Positions 8,373 to 19,507 of a stretch of DNA of 25,247 bases are shown piece after piece (position 1 is the stretch's first letter; every line of letters begins with the position of its first letter). The stretch covers positions 8,163 through 33,409 of the forward strand of contig NWUY0300018369.1 of the NCBI GenBank assembly GCA_004151065.3, given 5' to 3'. The position numbers and the translations under genes are program-made. Below the pieces are notes generated by a model. That model had not been told where the DNA came from and ran no database searches. It was given only the letters and a program-made list of their open reading frames with translations. This stretch comes from Larix sibirica (taxonomy: Eukaryota; Streptophyta; Pinopsida; Pinales; Pinaceae).

Positions 8373-9420
8373 TGTTAGTGGTTTTAATTGACTTTTTCAA
8401 ACAACTAATTAACCATACATTACTTTATCAATCTCTTGTTGTTTCAAGGTCATAGTGCAAGGTATATGTAGGCTACAATTTCCTTCACTAGCACTGATTA
8501 CTCTTTATGCTCACACAACTAAAAATGAAATCACTCAACAAGAATTCAAACACTCTTGGTTGAAATGAAACACACTTATTGGAAGTAATCACTCATGCAA
8601 AAAGTTAACACTCTTGCAATAAATGAAACACACTTGTAGGAAATAAACACAATTGTAGGAATGAAAGTAATTTATTCATAACATCCGAGGTTAATGATAA
8701 TGGTAATGTAGTAACAACAATCATAAACTAATAGATAAAACTTTAACAAGAAAACTATTATTTTCTACGTAAATAATCAAAATAGTAGCAACTTCCCACG
8801 GAAGTGGCCCCTTCCTCCCTTGAACATGGATGCCAAGAAGAACTCAAAGACTATAGATTAACTCTTCACATAAATTACTAATATTTTTGGAATGTTACAT
8901 CATAATTACAATCTCAACTATGTATCACTGCATTACTCTTGTCCAACTCCCGTAGCATGGAAGAACTATCCTTCTTATAGATCTATGAGAAAATATTAGA
9001 AAACAAAATATTAGAACGGTCTTGAGAATCTCTGAATCTTAAGACATTCCATTTGAATGAAAAAATAGATAGCATGCCACATCTCATTCAAAGCGTTACA
9101 ATTGATTTACAAGAAAATAATCTCAAAGAATAAGATCACGAAATCTATTCCATAGAAAAGTGACTCGATCTGCCACATGTATTCTTTTTTAGAATAGTGG
9201 CAACGTATCCATCGTGATTCCCTTCTATGATTTTGTCGTACAAGAATATCAACTATGGATTATTACGAGAGTAACAACAATTGGAAGTTGCTGGAGTAGC
9301 AACAACCTTAAGAAACCTACGATCAAAGATACTACCAAAACATTTCATAAGCAATTTAACTTAATTACTACACTCCTCAATATCTCCATTATTAATCAAA
9401 ACAACACAACATATAAATAA
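8373..9420 (-). repeat. Probable 5' LTR region of the first element (far end unknown)
   Basis: The plus strand begins TGTTAG two bases after the PBS, where an LTR should start. The AT-rich sequence has no genes and contains degenerate direct repeats near 8540-8670 sharing ACTCTTG, ATGAAACACACTT and AGGAA blocks. I could not find the other end or a target-site duplication. The sequence does not clearly match the candidate 3' LTR at 2322-2514, so the upper limit is a rough guess. Confidence 0.35.
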
Positions 9421-10176
9421 GGTTGTACCTCAATGAAATCCATAGAGTCATGGGAAACATATCATCAAAAAGGGAGAAAAGGAGAGGTTTAATATAATGA
9501 GAACAAGGCAAAAAGATGGAAAAATAGTGGCATTTCCAGGACCCAACAATTTTATGAGCCCAAAAAAGTGATAGAAGGATGCTCGATAGAGTCTTTTTCA
9601 TGTATGATTTATGAGCCAGAAAAATAGACAACCATATGCAAACATTGAGCAAAATAGCATGGATGGGACCCCCCTGGGACACGATCAGAATAAAGATGTA
9701 GAGGAAGAACATGTGGCTCAATGACGAGTCATGTTGAGGCTAAAGAAGGGTTCCTATACCTACAAATAATGACTGCATGGACATCAATCAAAAATCAAGG
9801 TGCTAATCTAGGGTTCCCATGGTGGGTAGGCACTACCACGTAAATGATGATGTGCAAAAAGGAAGGGCTAATGTATTTGTTTGGAGGGATCAAAATTAAG
9901 GCGTAAAAATGGAATAGGGATGATAAATAATGCAATGGAATATGCAAAGAAAATCCTATCCTTATATGTCAGTTTAAGAAGAGCATCTCAAGTTCGATGG
10001 ATGTCGCCAAAATACCATGTGTTTTTTTTGTTTTATATCTTTTTTCATATTATAAAATCTTAAAAAAAAGAAGAATGCTATAGTATAGTGGAAGAAACAA
10101 GTGTGACAAGGCATGCAACTATTTTCCAAGCGCATGGAATAGTCCTACGCAAAAAAAAAAAAAAGGTATTGGGAAA
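9421..10176. other. Repeat-like intergenic DNA with no gene supported
   Basis: Short frames on both strands give hydrophobic or low-complexity peptides without motifs. The last 96 bp (10081-10176) are a diverged relative of 15151-15250; over the first 70 aligned bases I count 53 matches. A run of 14 A lies at 10151-10164. Nothing else is supported. Confidence 0.4.
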
Positions 10177-10744
10177 GAGGTGGACACTCATCAACATGTT
10201 TCTTCTAGGGAATCTGTTCAGAATGCAAATACAATGGAAGCAAGAGATGAAAAACATAATGAATGCAATGACAGTATGAAATATGCAATGAAGCATTAGG
10301 CATATATGTGCAAGTAACAATGAGAAAAAGTAAATGCATAAGGAACACATATGGGAGCCTTATAGGGTATGGAAAGAAGTAGATAAGAAAGAGAGGCATG
10401 ATGCTTCTTCTCAACATCATGGTACAATTAAAAAGACTCCCAAGTCTATGAGAAAAATTCAGCATGGTCACCAAAATGATAATTACGATGCTAACTAGGG
10501 TTCCCATGATATCCCATGATAAGTAGGCTCTTTTGTTGGATCGATGCAAAATGTAGATAGAAAAGGCTGATGCACTAGGATCCAACATGTTCAACCCTAT
10601 GGAAAATTTGGGTGGTAAAGGGTTTAAATTCATCGTAATAGAAGGAAAGCCTAAGCCTATATGCAAGTTTTCGAATATACTTGACTAGATCGAACACTTT
10701 GTAAAGCATTATTCCTAAGAAACCAAAATCCAACGCAAATTCCT

Positions 10745-11411
10745 CTATCCAATAAACACCAATGCTATGATCATAGCTAAAAAATTGAAAAGGAAAGATC
10801 TAATACAAGTTACTTGGGTGGGGGTTTTTCTAACTTTAATTTCTTCCAGAATATTTGTTACCATGATAGAGTGTACCAAAAAAGGCGGAAGAACACCATG
10901 GCATGAAGAACTATAATCAATAAGATCGAAATCGTGAGGAAGATCAAAGAAGAAAGAAATAGTAGATTCTATAGTGACAGACTCATCATCACATGAGTAT
11001 GCATATATACTAGAAGAACTAGACTCAACTATATCCATGCTCCCATAATGACTTGTAGTAGCTAGTTGCTTCCCCCCATCATGACTTGCAACAACTAGTT
11101 TCTTTCTCCAACATGACTTGTAGTTGTTGGTGGCTTGTATCCAATATGATTTGCATCGACTGGTGACTTTCCTCTAGTATGAATTGCAATGACTGGTGAC
11201 TTTCCTCCAGTCTGAATTGCAGTGACTGGTGACTTTCCTCTAGTAGGAACAAAAGGTTTTGGCATAATCCATGAACCAAACCATCATGTGTCATCAACAG
11301 AGTAGTGATATGCTCAATAGACGATGATCCTACAAGTACCGAATGTACTATGAGAATCAAGGAGGAAGCCATGTAACATAGTGGGGGTGGGACATGGAAG
11401 GTACCCATCAA
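10745..11411 (-). pseudogene. Post-protease linker with EESHQSLQF repeats, copy 1
   Basis: Two frames follow the protease. 11411-11079 starts MMGTFHVPPPLCYMASS and runs into 11-residue repeats of the form LEESHQSLQFx, Glu/Gln/Leu-rich and likely helical. 11038-10745 starts MDIVESSSSSIYAYSCDDES and continues with an acidic, Ser-rich peptide. The shift between them coincides with a 32-bp unit in an otherwise 33-bp DNA repeat. In related Ty3/Gypsy elements a variable linker of this kind separates protease from RT. No RT motif follows on the minus strand. The identity of the second part is uncertain. Confidence 0.5.
11048..11244 (-). repeat. 33-bp tandem repeat encoding an 11-residue repeat, copy 1
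   Basis: Unit starts lie at 11048, 11081, 11113, 11146, 11179 and 11212, with a further partial unit from 11245. All steps are 33 bp except 11081 to 11113, which is 32 and shifts the frame. The best-conserved units encode EESHQSLQF-like peptides. The one substitution seen between the two big copies is the first base of the unit at 11212. Confidence 0.85.
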
Positions 11412-12031
11412 TGATGCATCCTTAAATATTCTTTCTCGAACACATAATATGTTGAGTTGGTAGAATTGACAAGAGGAACATTTTTACCATTAGGATCCAT
11501 TGACTCAGTAGTGCATAAATCTAACTAATAAATAGTGACCACCTTCCCCTCGTGAGGAAAACGAATCACATGAAAAAATCATGAGACCACTACAGTAATA
11601 GAATACCTCCAATTTTTTCCCCAAAAAAGGTTATAATCCCATGGTGAGTCAACAACCTTGACATTGACATTAACTATCTTCCATTACAACTCGACGAGAA
11701 AATATGGAATGATATCCTTAGGTTGAAATGCATGCACATCGAAGGCTTGCAACATAGTATGTGAGGGGGACAACGTGAGAGAATCCAATGTATTCCAACA
11801 AGAGATATACATCACACAAGTGGAAGCTCCTTCATCAATGATGCAACGATATGTATTGATGCTATGTGACTTAACATGAATTTGAAAAGCCATGCGAGAA
11901 GGAAGATGGGGGAGAGCCCGGTCAAGGTTAAAAGCTATGAAATTTGATTTAAATAGGTCGACACCACTGATCACATTAAAAAATGACTTTTGTTGGAGGG
12001 GACAACTTTCAAGGACTTCTAAATAAAACAT
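11412..12031 (-). pseudogene. Aspartic protease remnant of the second element, copy 1
   Basis: The 12031-11684 frame has LDRALPHLPSRMAFQIHV, then CIIDEGASTCVM with D66 in a D-E-G active-site triplet, then SCWNTL and MLQAFDVHAFQP. This is a retropepsin-like domain of plant Ty3/Gypsy elements in which the Thr/Ser of the DTG/DSG triplet is often replaced. Past the stop at 11684 the same strand still reads VVDSPWDYNLFWGKNW, then IRFPHEGKVVTI, the conserved C-terminal protease block, with stops. The enzyme would normally process Gag. The internal stops make this copy non-functional. Confidence 0.82.
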
Positions 12032-12399
12032 AACACAAGGTGCTTGAATGAGGTCCTCAACTATGCTATAGTTTTAAGCCACTCTTACATGAGGAATGTA
12101 AGCAAACTTCTTCAAAATCGCATTTGGAAAGCGAAGTAGGAACACAACTAGTGGCTTGTGAATGTGAAGGGAGATATTAGGTTGTGATGGGGATGGCATG
12201 GGTGTGACCATATTTCCCCCCAAATAATCATAGTTTCGAGCACGAGTTTGCAAAAGAACATCGTGTTCACACATGAAAATGGTGGTAGGATCCCCCGACT
12301 GGTACTTGTCCCCATGATCTCCTTGTGAAGGGAGGGATTATAAGATACCAACTATTATTGTGGAAAAGGATTGTTCAAGATAGATCTTTTTGAGCTGGG

Positions 12400-13632
12400 A
12401 CTATGCTGAGACATATACTTATGAATTTCCTCCATATGTGGACACTCATGAGTGGGATGGTATGCTTGGAAAATATTGCAAGGAAAACAAAGTGTTCATT
12501 TTCATCCCCCTTCTTGGGTAGTATTATTAGTAGTTAGATTGGTATTTTACCTATCATTATTTTTGTTCTTACCCCTTGTTGTTTACCGTTGCTAGTTGGC
12601 GTGGATTACACCACATTAACTTGGTTTGGGTTGGGGTTGAAGATGATGGGGCTAAGGGTTGACTAGGAGTAAGGGGATAAATGACAGTTATTTGACTCAA
12701 TTGATCAAACAACTGATTCACTGGAGTATTCATGAGAACACATTCAATCCCATCAGCATGCAAATCGTGAGTAGGTTTAGGTGGTTCCATTGAAGGACGA
12801 GGAGCATGAGAAATTACGTCATATAAGGTTCGATATTGAGAATAGAATAAATCTAGCTCTTGTGCCTTCAATATGACTTGATCCTCCATGAGTGCACACA
12901 ACATAGAAACATCCTTGGCTATAGGTGGCAATAAATACTTGACAAACCAATATGATAATTAAAATTTATCCAGGGTTTCAACGTGAATGAGGTGCCACTT
13001 TCTTCTTCACTTATGAATATGACTAGAAAATATGATTAGAGGTACTTTGAAGTAGTGACATCAAAAGTTTGGTCCTAGTCTCATAGTGCATGAGAAACAC
13101 AAAATGTGTCAAACATTCCATGGCTAAGGATGAAAATCATGGTAAGAGGCATTGGGAAACTCAATATACCATTTTGATGTAGTACATGTCAAGGTGCATT
13201 GGAACAACCTCAAGCTAATACTATCATCCAAAAAAGCGTTGGATGAACAACATAAGTGAAAATTCATGACATGTTTTGATGGATCCTCACCCAATTTTTC
13301 GTTGAACTTCAAAAAATATGATGGAAGTTTGATAAGTAAGGATGGACATGATGGATGATGGCACATCGAGTCATTAGTTATCTGTCATATATCTGAAAGA
13401 TTCAATGTTTCCAATAATGGAAACTAGGTGTTGGAAAAGGAATCCTCACTAGAAAGGGAAGGACATGAAAAACTCCCTTGCGACACATGAATCCCAACTG
13501 CTACACTCCCAGGATTTTGTCAAAACCTAGGTGCAAAATTGCTCCCTAGCATTGGTCCAATGTTGGTAGAAGGTCCAATAGTACTAGAGAAGGTCCACTC
13601 GAAAGGGAAACCGAAATTCAGATAGACTAAAG
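12400..13632 (-). pseudogene. Gag remnant of the second element, copy 1
   Basis: The 13366-13124 frame contains LPSYFLKFNEKLGEDPSKHV, then LFQCTLTCTTSKWY, a Retrotrans_gag-type domain with its usual Pro-x-Phe, Gly-Glu-Asp-Pro and Trp-Tyr landmarks. 12931-12569 carries the later part (ELDLFYSQYRTLYDVI, then APRPS). At 12489-12442 a zinc-knuckle-like CFPC-x6-H-PTHE-C followed by PHMEEIHKYM is readable; the middle spacing is 6 rather than the usual 4. Stops and frame changes separate the three parts. The N-terminal end meets an LTR at 13633, so the gag start is missing from this block. Confidence 0.78.
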
Positions 13633-14338
13633 TGTTGAATTTTTCACATATAGTAGTAGAAATACAATTTTCATATATGATAATTACTTCCTAATGATTT
13701 TCAAACAGTAATTTCATCCCATTGTTATCATTTAATAATTACACACTGAAGATTTTAACTTTAAATTGGAGCGGAAACAAAATATCATAGAATCGTAGCC
13801 ATGCACAGTAGACACAATTTTTTTTACCCTGGGAAACCCATCCTTGGGAGAAAACCCAAGAACTTTTCTTAGAATAAATCAGTCCAATATTTCAAGTACA
13901 TTGCCTCCATGAATAGAAACAATAGCACATAAGAGGGGTTTACCCTTCTTCTCAAGAAAACCTATCAATATGGAGAACCCAAGAGATGAAAAGAACCTTC
14001 AATAAGAGGTGATAAGACCTTCACAAAATGCTCCTTGTAATCTCTCTATAACCAGCTAAAACTGCGCACCAGATGAGGAGAGATGATGTTGGACGACTTG
14101 GATGGATGAAATGAAATGTTGAGCACTTTATTTATATGATTCCGTTCACTTGAATTTAAACTATGGGGCCAACTTGTTTTTCTGTCGGGGCCGACTCGTC
14201 TTCTTTGCTAGGGATGACTTGTTTTCTTATATTCAATACTTCTCGGGGAAGCTTCGATGCTTTCAGGGACTTATTCAATGGTTGACTTGTATTCTTGGTT
14301 GTTTCTTCTTGCTAGAAATGTTGTCCATGATGTTATTC
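13633..14338 (-). mobile_element. Copia-like LTR, copy 1, cut off at the N
   Basis: This is the first 706 bp (plus-strand order) of the LTR seen in full at 18707-19507. It begins TGTTGAAT on the plus strand and contains the paired CTTGGG/CCCAAG block and a minus-strand TATAAATAAA at 14127-14136. It stops at the N at 14339 without its other terminus. Confidence 0.7.
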
Positions 14339-14339
14339 N
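14339..14339. other. Single ambiguous base (N), probable assembly join
   Basis: Copy 1 of the large duplication ends at 14338 and unrelated sequence begins at 14340. In copy 2 the same sequence continues uninterrupted (19412 into 19413), so the true continuation of copy 1 is missing here. Confidence 0.8.
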
Positions 14340-15250
14340 AAGTTATCAAAATAAGGGATCGTATAAGAAAGGATGAGTATTACTACCCTTCAAAATGACT
14401 TATAAAAGAAATCACTAAATGAATAAAACTCTTTTGTTTGAAGTTAAAATCATAAAGCTACATTCACTATTAAACAATCCTCAAAAATATTTATAAAGTA
14501 ATTATTGGAATTTCATTATTTGAAGGATCATTCATAAAGTAACTTTATAATATTATAAAAAGATATTTAAACAAAGAGTTTATATATATGAAAATATATG
14601 ATCTCTTTCTTTAAGTAGAAGTAACAATAATGTTATGGCCATTCAATCTAAGCTTGCAATGTCTAAACGTTGTTTCTTCGACACTTTATTAATTTTAATG
14701 AAAAGTAGTTTAAGAAAAATGTCATGTGAGAATGAAAAACATCACCTTGTCATCCAACTTTGATGTAAATTCTTTTAAGACATGCATTGATCCGTCAAAA
14801 TGTGCTCTTAACAAATTAAAGTATTAAAGACCTGGAACTTTGTGCATCTTGTTAAAAGAAAATGATATCAATGTAGTTAAGTCAAACCAAAGTATGTAAC
14901 CAATCTCGACCAAGCTTAGATAAGAGGATGAAAGCATGATTGAGAAACTAGAAATGCCAAGAGAGCCAGGAAACTAATTCACCAAACCTCAAAATCTCAT
15001 GAATTGAAAACCAAGCCAAAGAAATAGAAGTCATGAAATCACCTATCAATCCAAGCAAGAAAATCAAATAAAAAACTAAATATTTACAAAATTTACATGG
15101 GGGCCCCTTTATTTTAGAAAAATCAAAGGGAGTTGTTGGAGTGCCAACAATAGTACAATGGAATAAATGAGTGTCAAAGGGAAAGCAATTATGTTCAAAG
15201 TGCATGGAATAGGCCTATGTAAAACAAAATGCAAAAAAGGTATTGGGAAG
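14340..15250. other. Spacer between the duplicated blocks, AT-rich, no gene seen
   Basis: This 911-bp stretch has no counterpart that I can see after copy 2. It is AT-rich, with only short frames; a minus-strand frame at 15205-14948 shows no motif. Its last 100 bp are the diverged homologue of 10081-10176, so the retroelement remnant of copy 2 extends at least to 15151. Confidence 0.5.
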
Positions 15251-15818
15251 GAGGTGGACACTCATCAACATGTTTCTTCTAGGGAATCTGTTCAGAATGC
15301 AAATACAATGGAAGCAAGAGATGAAAAACATAATGAATGCAATGACAGTATGAAATATGCAATGAAGCATTAGGCATATATGTGCAAGTAACAATGAGAA
15401 AAAGTAAATGCATAAGGAACACATATGGGAGCCTTATAGGGTATGGAAAGAAGTAGATAAGAAAGAGAGGCATGATGCTTCTTCTCAACATCATGGTACA
15501 ATTAAAAAGACTCCCAAGTCTATGAGAAAAATTCAGCATGGTCACCAAAATGATAATTACGATGCTAACTAGGGTTCCCATGATATCCCATGATAAGTAG
15601 GCTCTTTTGTTGGATCGATGCAAAATGTAGATAGAAAAGGCTGATGCACTAGGATCCAACATGTTCAACCCTATGGAAAATTTGGGTGGTAAAGGGTTTA
15701 AATTCATCGTAATAGAAGGAAAGCCTAAGCCTATATGCAAGTTTTCGAATATACTTGACTAGATCGAACACTTTGTAAAGCATTATTCCTAAGAAACCAA
15801 AATCCAACGCAAATTCCT

Positions 15819-16485
15819 CTATCCAATAAACACCAATGCTATGATCATAGCTAAAAAATTGAAAAGGAAAGATCTAATACAAGTTACTTGGGTGGGGGTT
15901 TTTCTAACTTTAATTTCTTCCAGAATATTTGTTACCATGATAGAGTGTACCAAAAAAGGCGGAAGAACACCATGGCATGAAGAACTATAATCAATAAGAT
16001 CGAAATCGTGAGGAAGATCAAAGAAGAAAGAAATAGTAGATTCTATAGTGACAGACTCATCATCACATGAGTATGCATATATACTAGAAGAACTAGACTC
16101 AACTATATCCATGCTCCCATAATGACTTGTAGTAGCTAGTTGCTTCCCCCCATCATGACTTGCAACAACTAGTTTCTTTCTCCAACATGACTTGTAGTTG
16201 TTGGTGGCTTGTATCCAATATGATTTGCATCGACTGGTGACTTTCCTCTAGTATGAATTGCAATGACTGGTGACTTTCCTCCAGTTTGAATTGCAGTGAC
16301 TGGTGACTTTCCTCTAGTAGGAACAAAAGGTTTTGGCATAATCCATGAACCAAACCATCATGTGTCATCAACAGAGTAGTGATATGCTCAATAGACGATG
16401 ATCCTACAAGTACCGAATGTACTATGAGAATCAAGGAGGAAGCCATGTAACATAGTGGGGGTGGGACATGGAAGGTACCCATCAA
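15819..16485 (-). pseudogene. Post-protease linker with EESHQSLQF repeats, copy 2
   Basis: Same organisation as 10745-11411. One residue differs: Lys replaces Arg in one repeat because of T at 16286. The repeat-bearing frame ends at 16153 and an acidic Ser-rich frame covers 16112-15819. No RT or integrase motif is found further along the minus strand towards 14340. Confidence 0.5.
16122..16318 (-). repeat. 33-bp tandem repeat, copy 2
   Basis: Six units corresponding one-for-one to those at 11048-11244, including the same 32-bp unit. Confidence 0.85.
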
Positions 16486-17105
16486 TGATGCATCCTTAAA
16501 TATTCTTTCTCGAACACATAATATGTTGAGTTGGTAGAATTGACAAGAGGAACATTTTTACCATTAGGATCCATTGACTCAGTAGTGCATAAATCTAACT
16601 AATAAATAGTGACCACCTTCCCCTCGTGAGGAAAACGAATCACATGAAAAAATCATGAGACCACTACAGTAATAGAATACCTCCAATTTTTTCCCCAAAA
16701 AAGGTTATAATCCCATGGTGAGTCAACAACCTTGACATTGACATTAACTATCTTCCATTACAACTCGACGAGAAAATATGGAATGATATCCTTAGGTTGA
16801 AATGCATGCACATCGAAGGCTTGCAACATAGTATGTGAGGGGGACAACGTGAGAGAATCCAATGTATTCCAACAAGAGATATACATCACACAAGTGGAAG
16901 CTCCTTCATCAATGATGCAACGATATGTATTGATGCTATGTGACTTAACATGAATTTGAAAAGCCATGCGAGAAGGAAGATGGGGGAGAGCCCGGTCAAG
17001 GTTAAAAGCTATGAAATTTGATTTAAATAGGTCGACACCACTGATCACATTAAAAAATGACTTTTGTTGGAGGGGACAACTTTCAAGGACTTCTAAATAA
17101 AACAT
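16486..17105 (-). pseudogene. Aspartic protease remnant of the second element, copy 2
   Basis: The 17105-16758 frame is residue-for-residue the same as the 12031-11684 frame, with the D-E-G active-site triplet and the same terminal stop. Sharing every stop and shift means both copies were already dead when the duplication, real or artefactual, arose. Confidence 0.82.
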
Positions 17106-17473
17106 AACACAAGGTGCTTGAATGAGGTCCTCAACTATGCTATAGTTTTAAGCCACTCTTACATGAGGAATGTAAGCAAACTTCTTCAAAATCGCATTTG
17201 GAAAGCGAAGTAGGAACACAACTAGTGGCTTGTGAATGTGAAGGGAGATATTAGGTTGTGATGGGGATGGCATGGGTGTGACCATATTTCCCCCCAAATA
17301 ATCATAGTTTCGAGCACGAGTTTGCAAAAGAACATCGTGTTCACACATGAAAATGGTGGTAGGATCCCCCGACTGGTACTTGTCCCCATGATCTCCTTGT
17401 GAAGGGAGGGATTATAAGATACCAACTATTATTGTGGAAAAGGATTGTTCAAGATAGATCTTTTTGAGCTGGG

Positions 17474-18706
17474 ACTATGCTGAGACATATACTTATGAAT
17501 TTCCTCCATATGTGGACACTCATGAGTGGGATGGTATGCTTGGAAAATATTGCAAGGAAAACAAAGTGTTCATTTTCATCCCCCTTCTTGGGTAGTATTA
17601 TTAGTAGTTAGATTGGTATTTTACCTATCATTATTTTTGTTCTTACCCCTTGTTGTTTACCGTTGCTAGTTGGCGTGGATTACACCACATTAACTTGGTT
17701 TGGGTTGGGGTTGAAGATGATGGGGCTAAGGGTTGACTAGGAGTAAGGGGATAAATGACAGTTATTTGACTCAATTGATCAAACAACTGATTCACTGGAG
17801 TATTCATGAGAACACATTCAATCCCATCAGCATGCAAATCGTGAGTAGGTTTAGGTGGTTCCATTGAAGGACGAGGAGCATGAGAAATTACGTCATATAA
17901 GGTTCGATATTGAGAATAGAATAAATCTAGCTCTTGTGCCTTCAATATGACTTGATCCTCCATGAGTGCACACAACATAGAAACATCCTTGGCTATAGGT
18001 GGCAATAAATACTTGACAAACCAATATGATAATTAAAATTTATCCAGGGTTTCAACGTGAATGAGGTGCCACTTTCTTCTTCACTTATGAATATGACTAG
18101 AAAATATGATTAGAGGTACTTTGAAGTAGTGACATCAAAAGTTTGGTCCTAGTCTCATAGTGCATGAGAAACACAAAATGTGTCAAACATTCCATGGCTA
18201 AGGATGAAAATCATGGTAAGAGGCATTGGGAAACTCAATATACCATTTTGATGTAGTACATGTCAAGGTGCATTGGAACAACCTCAAGCTAATACTATCA
18301 TCCAAAAAAGCGTTGGATGAACAACATAAGTGAAAATTCATGACATGTTTTGATGGATCCTCACCCAATTTTTCGTTGAACTTCAAAAAATATGATGGAA
18401 GTTTGATAAGTAAGGATGGACATGATGGATGATGGCACATCGAGTCATTAGTTATCTGTCATATATCTGAAAGATTCAATGTTTCCAATAATGGAAACTA
18501 GGTGTTGGAAAAGGAATCCTCACTAGAAAGGGAAGGACATGAAAAACTCCCTTGCGACACATGAATCCCAACTGCTACACTCCCAGGATTTTGTCAAAAC
18601 CTAGGTGCAAAATTGCTCCCTAGCATTGGTCCAATGTTGGTAGAAGGTCCAATAGTACTAGAGAAGGTCCACTCGAAAGGGAAACCGAAATTCAGATAGA
18701 CTAAAG
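17474..18706 (-). pseudogene. Gag remnant of the second element, copy 2
   Basis: Contains the same three pieces as copy 1: a Retrotrans_gag-type core at 18440-18198, the later gag part at 18005-17643, and the zinc-knuckle-like CFPC-x6-H-x4-C at 17563-17516. The N-terminal side is interrupted by the LTR starting at 18707. A possible further gag N-terminal piece lies beyond it at about 19807-20240. Confidence 0.78.
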
Positions 18707-19507
18707 TGTTGAATTTTTCACATATAGTAGTAGAAATACAATTTTCATATATGATAATTACTTCCTAATGATTTTCAAACAGTAATTTCATCCCATTGTT
18801 ATCATTTAATAATTACACACTGAAGATTTTAACTTTAAATTGGAGCGGAAACAAAATATCATAGAATCGTAGCCATGCACAGTAGACACAATTTTTTTTA
18901 CCCTGGGAAACCCATCCTTGGGAGAAAACCCAAGAACTTTTCTTAGAATAAATCAGTCCAATATTTCAAGTACATTGCCTCCATGAATAGAAACAATAGC
19001 ACATAAGAGGGGTTTACCCTTCTTCTCAAGAAAACCTATCAATATGGAGAACCCAAGAGATGAAAAGAACCTTCAATAAGAGGTGATAAGACCTTCACAA
19101 AATGCTCCTTGTAATCTCTCTATAACCAGCTAAAACTGCGCACCAGATGAGGAGAGATGATGTTGGACGACTTGGATGGATGAAATGAAATGTTGAGCAC
19201 TTTATTTATATGATTCCGTTCACTTGAATTTAAACTATGGGGCCAACTTGTTTTTCTGTCGGGGCCGACTCGTCTTCTTTGCTAGGGATGACTTGTTTTC
19301 TTATATTCAATACTTCTCGGGGAAGCTTCGATGCTTTCAGGGACTTATTCAATGGTTGACTTGTATTCTTGGTTGTTTCTTCTTGCTAGAAATGTTGTCC
19401 ATGATGTTATTCATCTCCTCACATGCACGTCTATTCACACATAGAGTTCTAATGTTGAATATACCTATTAAGAAGTCCCATACACTTCTTAGTATGTCAA
19501 TTCAACA
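18707..19507 (-). mobile_element. Copia-like solo LTR next to the second gag
   Basis: The 801-bp segment has 8-bp terminal inverted repeats, TGTTGAAT at 18707 and ATTCAACA ending at 19507. On the minus strand it has a TATA-like TATAAATAAA (19201-19210) and, near 18901-18934, a GGGTTTTCTCCCAAGG-type block common in plant Copia LTRs. No PBS or polypurine tract is seen on either side, which favours a solo LTR. The 5-bp flanks (TAAAG and TTAGA) do not match, so a clean target-site duplication is not supported and the exact ends are tentative. Confidence 0.6.
19201..19210 (-). promoter_or_regulatory. TATA-like box inside the LTR
   Basis: Minus strand TATAAATAAA, about 300 bp from the LTR's minus-strand start, a plausible place for the U3 promoter. 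The copy-1 equivalent is 14127-14136. Activity cannot be judged from sequence. Confidence 0.4.

Larger units (their letters stand above)
10177..14338. repeat. 4162-bp near-identical direct duplication, copy 1
   Basis: This block matches 15251-19412 at a constant offset of 5074 bp. The only difference I noticed is 11212 C versus 16286 T; every long reading frame in the block is otherwise identical, and no indel can exist between shared landmarks because the offset never changes. The left edge is a sharp switch from about 76 percent to near-total identity. The right edge is the base before the N at 14339. It carries gag and protease of a second Ty3/Gypsy type and a truncated Copia-like LTR. Confidence 0.95.
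15251..19412. repeat. 4162-bp near-identical direct duplication, copy 2
   Basis: Counterpart of 10177-14338. Here the sequence runs through both ends without an N, so this is the better-supported of the two copies. It is flanked on the left by 15151-15250, about 76 percent similar to the corresponding flank of copy 1 where aligned, and on the right by the remainder of the LTR, which copy 1 lacks. Confidence 0.95.

Noticed and set aside
9392-9721. 109-codon minus-strand hydrophobic frame considered as a membrane protein
   Set aside because: The composition is what AT-rich DNA yields by chance; no family resemblance or supporting context was seen.
10205-10666. 153-codon minus-strand frame (also at 15279-15740)
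   Set aside because: Hydrophobic, Ile/Leu/Tyr/His-rich peptide without a recognisable domain; its presence in both copies only reflects the duplication.
11048-11244. Regular 33-bp repeats considered as a CRISPR array
   Set aside because: There are no unique spacers, the units are directly adjacent and diverging, and they sit in a retroelement coding frame of a plant-type genome.
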